Shown piece after piece: positions 5,821 to 10,015 of a stretch of 10,015 nt of DNA (positions within the stretch are counted from its first letter, which is position 1; every line of letters starts with the position of its first letter). The translations under genes and the position numbers were made by a program. Under the pieces are notes generated by a model. The model had not been told where the DNA came from. It worked only from the letters and a program-made list of their open reading frames with translations, and did no database searches. Source of the DNA: Oscillospiraceae bacterium. Its GTDB lineage: Bacteria; Bacillota; Clostridia; Oscillospirales; Oscillospiraceae. The stretch covers positions 1 through 10,015 of the forward strand of contig JAISAA010000019.1 in NCBI GenBank assembly GCA_031266955.1, in the 5' to 3' direction.

Positions 5821-7482
5821 ATGCATATGAAAAACAAGCACCAAAACAGCAATTATAAGCACGAGGACAGGGCGTCCCGCGCGGCGGCGGCAAAAGCCGC
5901 GGGAGCGCCGCCGCGAAAAAACGCGCCGTCGCCGGAGGAAATGCAAGCAAGACTGAAAAAGGCCAAACGCAACCTTATACGCCGGGGCCCGATCTTAGCT
6001 ATCCTGATGCTGTTCTCTCTCTTTATGCTGCAACGCCGGAAACCGCCCGAGATCGTTTTCGCGGAGCGCTCTTTTATCAGCTTTTACAGCGAAAAGAGCG
6101 GCGATACCGCGGTTTTATTTGACGGGAGCGTGAGCGGGCGGCGTCTGCCCGGACGCGTGATTCTTGAACAGACCTCGCTTGACGGGCTCGTCTACGCCGC
6201 GCTTACGGACGCTCCGGAAGCGCCGCTCTGGATAATCTCGCAAAACGCCTCGGACGCCGCTTCCTCGGAAATTACGCCTGAAATCATTGCCACCGACGTG
6301 TCGGTTTTCGACCTCGCGCCCGGCGGCGGGGCCGTCGCATACCGCTCCGACAGAAACGGCGGCGTGACGGTTTACAATATCTCCGCGCGTTCTTCGGCGC
6401 CGATTACTTCCGACCCCATTTCAGGCGGTATGTTTTCACTCACATTTTCAGGCATTATCGACGATCTTGAAAACCCCGGACCCGTGATAAGCTCGCCGGG
6501 CGGCACGGAGACGGTGCTCAAGGCACACGGCGCTCTTTTCCTGTGGAACGGCGGCACTCCAATGCCGCTGGGAGGAAGTTACACGCCAATCGCCGTCCCC
6601 GACGGCGGCGAATACGTATACGCTTACGCGGACGGCGGCGCCGGAACCGCTGAGCTGTACCGCCTTTCCGCCGACAACGCCGCGCTGCTCGCGCCCGACG
6701 CGTCTTTAGACGCGGGCTTCGTTGTAAGCCGGGACGCCGCGCAGATATTGTACCACACGGCGGATAACCGCGCGCACATATCGGACGGCGCCGGCGCTAC
6801 ATATGATATCGCCGGAGAAGGCGCAACTTATCCCCTCACACAGCCGGGCGGTATAACGCGCCGCGAGGCGGCGGGCGTTTCTGTTTCGATTTATCACGGT
6901 TCGTCGCTGCTCGAAGCGGTTTACGAAACGCTCGGCGCGGACGGCGAACGCTCGCTTTACGCCGTCGCCGCCGACGGCAGCTCCAAGCGGTATATCGCCG
7001 GGGCGGACTCGGAATTTATGGTGCGCTCCAACGGCGGCTCCGCGTATTACGTGAGAAACGGCGCGCTGAACTTATTTCAAAACTCGTCCAAGGGCGGCTC
7101 GACGCACAAGCTTGACGACAATGTTTCATCCGCGCTTGTCATATCGTCCGACCAAAAGCGCGTGTTCTACATCAACAACACCGGCGAGCTGCGGACGCTG
7201 AAGGGCAAAGGCGGCCCTAAGCTTATAACCGACGGCGCGGAATATCTGACCTCGGCGGAGGACAAGGGCGCGTTTTATCTCAGCGGCGGCGCGCTGTACC
7301 GTTACGACGGCAGCCGGAGCGTAAAACTCGCAGACAAGGCGCTGTCCGTCGCGGTCTATCCCGGAACGGTGTGTTATTTCGCGCCCTCGGACTACGGCGA
7401 CGGGCAGTTCTCGGATGTTTATGTTTCCTCGGACGGTGAGACTTTTACGCTTGCGGCGGAGGGTGTCGCTATGGCTCTGTAG
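5821..7482 (+). CDS. Single-pass membrane protein with TolB/WD40-like propeller outer domain, function unknown
   Basis: A 553-residue protein I cannot name. Residues 1-55 are hydrophilic and strongly basic (Lys, Arg, Ala, Pro), followed by one membrane segment (about 56-70, PILAILMLFSLFMLQ) flanked by Arg, then about 480 residues predicted outside the cell. That part repeats short beta motifs of the type 'S-x-D-x-x-x-[VIL]-x-Y', for example SRDAAQILYHTADN (303-316), SSDQKRVFYINNTGEL (442-457) and GGAVAYRSDRNGG (169-181), which suggests a TolB/WD40-like or DUF5050-like beta-propeller. I see no catalytic motif. The frame is open from an ATG at 5737, but GGAG (5810-5813) is 7 bases before the ATG at 5821 and the promoter lies between the two, so 5821 is chosen; a second ATG follows at 5827. 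It is divergent from the PstS-like/CPBP cluster. No clear terminator follows. Confidence 0.8.
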   Translation: MHMKNKHQNSNYKHEDRASRAAAAKAAGAPPRKNAPSPEEMQARLKKAKRNLIRRGPILAILMLFSLFMLQRRKPPEIVFAERSFISFYSEKSGDTAVLFDGSVSGRRLPGRVILEQTSLDGLVYAALTDAPEAPLWIISQNASDAASSEITPEIIATDVSVFDLAPGGGAVAYRSDRNGGVTVYNISARSSAPITSDPISGGMFSLTFSGIIDDLENPGPVISSPGGTETVLKAHGALFLWNGGTPMPLGGSYTPIAVPDGGEYVYAYADGGAGTAELYRLSADNAALLAPDASLDAGFVVSRDAAQILYHTADNRAHISDGAGATYDIAGEGATYPLTQPGGITRREAAGVSVSIYHGSSLLEAVYETLGADGERSLYAVAADGSSKRYIAGADSEFMVRSNGGSAYYVRNGALNLFQNSSKGGSTHKLDDNVSSALVISSDQKRVFYINNTGELRTLKGKGGPKLITDGAEYLTSAEDKGAFYLSGGALYRYDGSRSVKLADKALSVAVYPGTVCYFAPSDYGDGQFSDVYVSSDGETFTLAAEGVAMAL

Positions 7483-7501
7483 AGCTCTTTCTCTTTGAGA
7501 C

Positions 7502-7536
7502 GTGTGATTTAACGTGCGTGCGCGCACGGGGAATGC
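7502..7536 (+). repeat. 35-bp direct repeat, copy 1
   Basis: Starts GTGTGATTTAACG and ends ACGGGGAATGC. It matches 7943-7977 at 33 of 35 positions. Inside is a 12-bp perfect palindrome CGTGCGCGCACG (7517-7528), and directly after the core a hairpin GCCGC-GTAT-GCGGC (7535-7548). Confidence 0.85.
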
Positions 7537-7580
7537 CGCGTATGCGGCAACATTTTTTGCGCCTGCGCGGCGCGGCGCCT

Positions 7581-7602
7581 CATTTCTTTGCGGAAAGAAA
7601 TG
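7581..7602. repeat. Hairpin 1 of a three-hairpin cluster
   Basis: CATTTCTTT (7581-7589) and AAAGAAATG (7594-7602) form a perfect 9-bp stem with a GCGG loop. No T-run follows on either strand. Confidence 0.8.
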
Positions 7603-7615
7603 GGGGAAAGAACCG

Positions 7616-7636
7616 CCAAAGGGGACACCCCTTTGG
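7616..7636. repeat. Hairpin 2 of a three-hairpin cluster
   Basis: CCAAAGGGG (7616-7624) and CCCCTTTGG (7628-7636) form a perfect 9-bp stem with an ACA loop, 13 bases after hairpin 1 and directly adjoining hairpin 3. Confidence 0.8.
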
Positions 7637-7658
7637 AAACCCCAAATCGCGGGGGTTT
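7637..7658. repeat. Hairpin 3 of a three-hairpin cluster
   Basis: AAACCCC (7637-7643) and GGGGTTT (7652-7658) form a 7-bp stem with an 8-base loop, starting at the base after hairpin 2 ends. The strand order (C-rich arm first) and lack of a T-run argue against a terminator. Confidence 0.7.
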
Positions 7659-7802
7659 ACGGGGGTTGTTCGCGGCTGATGGGTGCGGCGCTGTCATTTG
7701 CGGGCTGTATCGGGGGGCATGGTGCGGCAGCGCTCTATGTCCACACGCGAATCGGCTCGTTTCGCTACCGCCCTACTGTGCGAATGGTAGTACTGCAAAA
7801 TA

Positions 7803-7879
7803 TCTAAAACTTGTCGTAAAAAGACATAGCTTCAATGCATCGCAACGAAAAAGAGCGGCATTTTCTGACAACTTTTAGA
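7803..7879. repeat. 77-bp element with imperfect inverted ends
   Basis: TCTAAAACTTGTCGTAAA (7803-7820) is the near-complement of TTTCTGACAACTTTTAGA (7862-7879): 15 of 18 positions pair by Watson-Crick rules and one more as G-T. The interior is about 41 bases and not coding. It is lower in GC than its surroundings. The ends look like those of a miniature inverted-repeat element, but no target-site duplication is seen. Confidence 0.55.
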
Positions 7880-7921
7880 CGTTTCGGCATACTACGGACG
7901 GGGGAATTGCCGCGCGAATGC

Positions 7922-7940
7922 GCATTCCCCGTACGCGCGG
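7922..7940 (-). repeat. Inverted partial copy of the 35-bp repeat
   Basis: GCATTCCCCGT (7922-7932) is the exact reverse complement of the end of repeat copy 1, and the following ACGCGCGG continues the likeness imperfectly. With copy 2 (7943-7977) it makes a large imperfect inverted repeat. ATTCCCC (7924-7930) can also pair with GGGGAAT at 7901-7907. Confidence 0.65.
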
Positions 7941-7942
7941 AT

Positions 7943-7977
7943 GTGTGATTTAACGCGCGTGCGCGCACGGGGAACGC
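7943..7977 (+). repeat. 35-bp direct repeat, copy 2
   Basis: Matches copy 1 (7502-7536) at 33 of 35 positions, 441 bases downstream in the same orientation. The palindromic core CGTGCGCGCACG is kept, and like copy 1 it is followed by a short hairpin, here CGCGCC-GCACA-GGCGCG (7975-7991). The hairpin arms differ between copies but the structure is conserved. Confidence 0.85.
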
Positions 7978-8072
7978 GCCGCACAGGCGCGACGGGGACA
8001 CAGGCGCAACAGCAAGTTTTTTGTTGCAAATTACATTAACATCCGGGTTTTGCGAACTTTTCAAAAAAACTC

Positions 8073-8101
8073 TTGCATTCCCGCGCGGGACGCTGTATAA
8101 T
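8073..8101 (+). promoter_or_regulatory. Sigma-A promoter for the CMD-like gene, with palindrome in spacer
   Basis: TTGCAT (8073-8078), 17 bases, perfect TATAAT (8096-8101). A 10-bp perfect palindrome CCCGCGCGGG (8080-8089) lies within the spacer and could be an operator half or chance in GC-rich DNA. Transcription would start near 8108. Confidence 0.8.
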
Positions 8102-8134
8102 GCAACCATCTTAATTTTGAAAGGGGGAATGCGC

Positions 8135-8443
8135 GTGGAACCTAAGAATTTCTTTCAGGTCCTGTCAGAGGAAGCGCCCGACGTTAACGCCGCGTTTTTC
8201 GATCTGACAAACAAGCTGCAGTCAAATGGAGGTCTTGACGCGAAAACTTTCAATCTCATCTACATAGGGATTCAAGCGTCGCGCGGAGAGGTCGCTTCCG
8301 TTGTCGGTCACACGATGATGGCAAAGCAGGCCGGCGCGACGCGGGAAGAGATCCGCGACACGATCCTTCTGACACTGATGGCTATCGGCATCAACGGGGT
8401 GGCGTCCTGCCTTGTCCCGGCCCTTGAGGCTTACGACAGGTAA
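8135..8443 (+). CDS. Carboxymuconolactone decarboxylase-like protein lacking the CxxC pair
   Basis: A 102-residue protein of the CMD/AhpD-like fold. The family core is clear: LDAKTFNLIYIGIQAS (34-49), then GHTMMAKQAGATREEIRDTILLT (58-80) and the closing helix. AhpD-type members carry CxxC before the HxxxA helix and reduce peroxidase partners or handle peroxides; here those positions read E52-V-A-S55, and the only cysteine is Cys92 near the end. His59 is kept. A thiol-redox role is therefore unlikely, and the reaction is unknown. The frame has an ATG at 8129, but AAAGGGGG (8120-8127) is only one base from it and 7 bases from the GTG at 8135, so the GTG is chosen. It is a single-gene unit with its own promoter and terminator. 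Confidence 0.88.
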   Translation: MEPKNFFQVLSEEAPDVNAAFFDLTNKLQSNGGLDAKTFNLIYIGIQASRGEVASVVGHTMMAKQAGATREEIRDTILLTLMAIGINGVASCLVPALEAYDR

Positions 8444-8484
8444 AAGTCAATCGACCATTCCCCGGGCTCGGCCTGGAAGAAAAG

Positions 8485-8522
8485 ACTCCGGGAGGCGTTT
8501 TCGCCTCCCGGAGTTCTTTTTT
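8485..8522 (+). terminator. Strong intrinsic terminator after the CMD-like gene
   Basis: ACTCCGGGAGGCG (8485-8497), a TTTT loop, and the perfect complement CGCCTCCCGGAGT (8502-8514) form a 13-bp stem followed by TCTTTTTT (8515-8522). It isolates the CMD-like gene from the downstream regulator. An A-rich tract before the stem (GAAGAAAAG) could give weaker function on the other strand. Confidence 0.95.
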
Positions 8523-8583
8523 GCGCGGGAAGCCAAGCCGCGCGATACAACGCTCCGTTGTTTTGATATCGCGAATCCGTAGC

Positions 8584-8612
8584 TTTACAAACAGGCTCCG
8601 GCGCGAGATAAT
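8584..8612 (+). promoter_or_regulatory. Sigma-A promoter for the XRE-family regulator gene
   Basis: TTTACA (8584-8589), 17 bases, GATAAT (8607-8612), each one base from consensus. The start would be near 8619 with a leader of about 35 bases that contains GGAGG at 8641-8645. Confidence 0.75.
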
Positions 8613-8653
8613 ATGCGCACGGTACCGAAATTTATTTTACGGAGGACACGATA

Positions 8654-9775
8654 ATGACAGAAGACATCCGGTTTAACATACGCCGTCTGCGGCGTGAACG
8701 GAATTGGACGCAGGAGGACCTCGCCGAGCTGCTCGGCGTGACGGGTCAGGCGGTGTCCAAGTGGGAATCCGGCGCGGGTCTGCCGGACGTTTCACAGATT
8801 CTGCCGCTGGCAAACGCCTTCGGCGTGACGACGGACGCAATTCTCAGCGCGGGCGGTAATATCAGCGCCGAGGAGGCAAAGCGCCTAATCAACGAGCTGC
8901 TCGACAAGTCGAGCCCGCCCGGCGCCCACATATCCGAGGGGTATGACGACATCGCGGCGCTCGTGCGGCAGTACCCGAACAACTTAACGCTGTGCTATGA
9001 ATCGTGCGGCTACTTCGCGAATCTTGCCGCAGTCTGGCACGAAGAACACGACCCGCGCGAAGCCGAGGTCATCGCGGAATGTGAGCGCGTGTGCAATATT
9101 ATGCTGCAATACGACCGCAATCTGACGCACCTCGGGTACGCGTACGGCTGCCTGTCGTCGATGTGCATCCTGCGGGGCGACTTTGAAAAAGCGGAGGAGC
9201 ACGCCCGCTCGCTTGACTTCAACTGGGGCTGCGCGCAATACAGTATCGCGCACTTAAAGCGCCAATCGGGCGAGCGCGACGAAGCGATACGTCTGTATCA
9301 GTACGCGATCAACAACGCGATGTACCTTTTGGGCAATTCGATCTCCTCGCTCGGACTGCTGTATCAGGAGCGCGGCGAGCACGAGGACGCGCTGACCGTT
9401 TTCCGATCCGTTGACGGTCTTATCAAGGCGATATACAAAGACGAAGCTCACACGCCGCCGCTTGACAATTTCAGATGCGAGCTGTACTGCGCGCGCAGCC
9501 AATACGAGCTGGGTGACCTCGACGGCGCGATGGACACGCTTGAGCAAATGTATGCCCGGCATATGGCGGGGCGCGGCGACAGGACGGCGCGTGTGCGCAC
9601 GCCGCTGCTTCGCGACGTCGGTCACAGCAGCTGGAGCGACACCTACGACTACGACGGCGCTTACAGTATGCGCTTCGCGCTTGACGGCAAATGGTTCGCG
9701 TTTGAAAAGCTGCGAAATACGGAACGTTTCCGCGCGCTGCAAGCAAAAGTAGACTCTATGACGCCGACGGCTTAA
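8654..9775 (+). CDS. XRE-family transcriptional regulator with C-terminal helical (TPR-like) repeats
   Basis: A 373-residue regulator. Residues 5-62 are a Cro/C1-type DNA-binding domain; the helix-turn-helix is TQEDLAELLGVTGQAVSKWESG (19-40), followed by LPDVSQILPLANAFGVTTDAIL, the usual end of the domain in Clostridia. A linker (66-100) leads to a long alpha-helical region (about 100-305) with TPR-like pairs such as CILRGDFEKAEEHARSL (171-187), KRQSGERDEAIRLYQYAI (202-219), YQERGEHEDALTVFRSV (237-253) and QYELGDLDGAMDTLEQMY (283-300). Such regions usually bind a peptide, protein or small ligand. The last 60 residues carry an aromatic/Asp-rich stretch (SWSDTYDYDGAYSM). GGAGG is 8 bases before the ATG, a strong site. 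No obvious target gene is next to it. It is bounded by terminators on both sides. Confidence 0.92.
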   Translation: MTEDIRFNIRRLRRERNWTQEDLAELLGVTGQAVSKWESGAGLPDVSQILPLANAFGVTTDAILSAGGNISAEEAKRLINELLDKSSPPGAHISEGYDDIAALVRQYPNNLTLCYESCGYFANLAAVWHEEHDPREAEVIAECERVCNIMLQYDRNLTHLGYAYGCLSSMCILRGDFEKAEEHARSLDFNWGCAQYSIAHLKRQSGERDEAIRLYQYAINNAMYLLGNSISSLGLLYQERGEHEDALTVFRSVDGLIKAIYKDEAHTPPLDNFRCELYCARSQYELGDLDGAMDTLEQMYARHMAGRGDRTARVRTPLLRDVGHSSWSDTYDYDGAYSMRFALDGKWFAFEKLRNTERFRALQAKVDSMTPTA

Positions 9776-9790
9776 CGGCGTTCATAATAT

Positions 9791-9821
9791 GCCCCCGCCG
9801 CCCGTTACAGGCGGCGGGGGC
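9791..9821. terminator. GC-rich hairpin between converging genes
   Basis: GCCCCCGCCGCC (9791-9802), loop CGTTACA, and GGCGGCGGGGGC (9810-9821) form a perfect 12-bp stem 15 bases after the regulator stop and 15 bases before the stop of the converging gene. There is no T-run on the plus strand, so termination by the usual mechanism is uncertain. Its position suits a shared transcription end for both genes. Confidence 0.6.
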
Positions 9822-9836
9822 GGCGCGGCGTATGAT

Positions 9837-10015
9837 TTACGGGCTGTTGCTTATGGTGCCTGCCGCAGCGTTCAGAAATACTGTTATTCCGCAGGCGATC
9901 ATTGATACAGCAAGGCCTATCAGCAGCCCTTTCGCGAACCCCAGTATGTGGGGCTTTGGGTCTTTATATTCTTTTTCCATGTCTTCTGTGCCGGGGATGA
10001 TGATTTTTTTACTGC
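9837..10015 (-). CDS. C-terminal part of an unknown protein with one membrane segment (partial)
   Basis: The frame reads SKKIIIPGTEDMEKEYKDP, then PHILGFAKGLLIGLAVSMIA and CGITVFLNAAAGTISNSP, ending at TAA 9839-9837. A single membrane segment spans about FAKGLLIGLAVSMIACGITVF. An internal ATG at 9980 would give a 47-residue protein, but no good ribosome binding site precedes it (only GAAG two bases away) and the frame stays open to the window edge, so I take it as the end of a longer gene. Converges with the XRE regulator. Function unknown; not recognised. Confidence 0.6.
   Translation of the reverse strand, partial: SKKIIIPGTEDMEKEYKDPKPHILGFAKGLLIGLAVSMIACGITVFLNAAAGTISNSP

Larger units (their letters stand above)
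7483..8072. other. Gene-free repeat mosaic of about 590 bases
   Basis: Between the propeller gene and the next promoter there is no reading frame with a ribosome binding site or recognisable product. In order the stretch holds direct repeat copy 1 with a short hairpin, three consecutive hairpins (7581-7658), an unassigned stretch, a 77-bp element with inverted ends (7803-7879), an inverted partial copy of the direct repeat (7922-7940), and direct repeat copy 2 with a hairpin. Two overlapping frames in 7514-7878 are open by chance of composition. Confidence 0.7.

Noticed and set aside
5692..5946. Minus-strand 84-codon frame over the divergent promoters
   Set aside because: It runs antisense through the start of the propeller gene and across both promoters; Arg-rich and without a family.
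7514..7878. Two overlapping frames of about 96 codons in the repeat mosaic
   Set aside because: They overlap each other in different frames, cover the hairpin cluster, and have no ribosome binding site or credible composition; they are by-products of GC-rich repeats.
7502..7991. Possible CRISPR array
   Set aside because: Only two repeat copies, 441 bases apart, with other repeats between them and no regular spacers or cas gene.
7804..8109. A 101-codon minus-strand frame with a segment similar to another frame at 7126-7527
   Set aside because: The shared peptide (NHTS and neighbours) comes from the two copies of the 35-bp DNA repeat, not from related proteins.

Overview
The window reads as chromosomal DNA of a GC-rich, low-complexity-repeat-carrying member of the Firmicutes, most likely a Clostridia/Oscillospiraceae-type gut or anaerobe lineage. 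This rests on the AAAGGAGG-like ribosome binding sites, several clean sigma-A promoters with 17-base spacers, a lipoprotein solute receptor of Gram-positive type, the XRE-plus-helical-repeat regulator, and palindromic intergenic repeats of a kind I associate with that group. The taxon is inference; no marker gene is present.

Layout. Positions 1-2852, minus strand: an EamA-family membrane exporter, then a polar amino acid ABC uptake system in the order lipoprotein receptor, permease, ATPase (only the first 11 codons of the ATPase fall inside the window). The exporter appears to begin at a CTG codon. A palindromic repeat lies between receptor and permease, and another palindrome lies in frame inside the permease gene. 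Positions 2943-3163 hold two divergent promoters and a complete tRNA-Leu(UAA) on the plus strand.

Positions 3174-5706, minus strand: a three-gene cluster read from a strong promoter, consisting of a small three-segment membrane protein, a membrane-anchored PstS-like binding protein, and a CPBP (CAAX-like) membrane protease. The last two are one base apart. Divergent from this cluster, a second strong promoter drives a 553-residue single-pass membrane protein with a propeller-like outer domain (5821-7482). The divergent pair with promoters almost back to back suggests shared control, but no operator was identified.

Positions 7483-8095 contain no credible gene. They hold a mosaic of repeats: a 35-bp direct repeat, a third inverted partial copy, three tandem hairpins, and a 77-bp element with imperfect inverted ends. 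After this come a short carboxymuconolactone decarboxylase-like gene that lacks the usual redox cysteines, closed by a very strong intrinsic terminator, and then an XRE-family regulator with a long helical-repeat domain. The window closes with the C-terminal end of a minus-strand gene encoding a small membrane segment.

Nothing here is a clear new defence or biosynthetic system. The points most worth checking are the PstS-like/CPBP/propeller neighbourhood, the CTG start, the cysteine-less CMD protein and the repeat mosaic.
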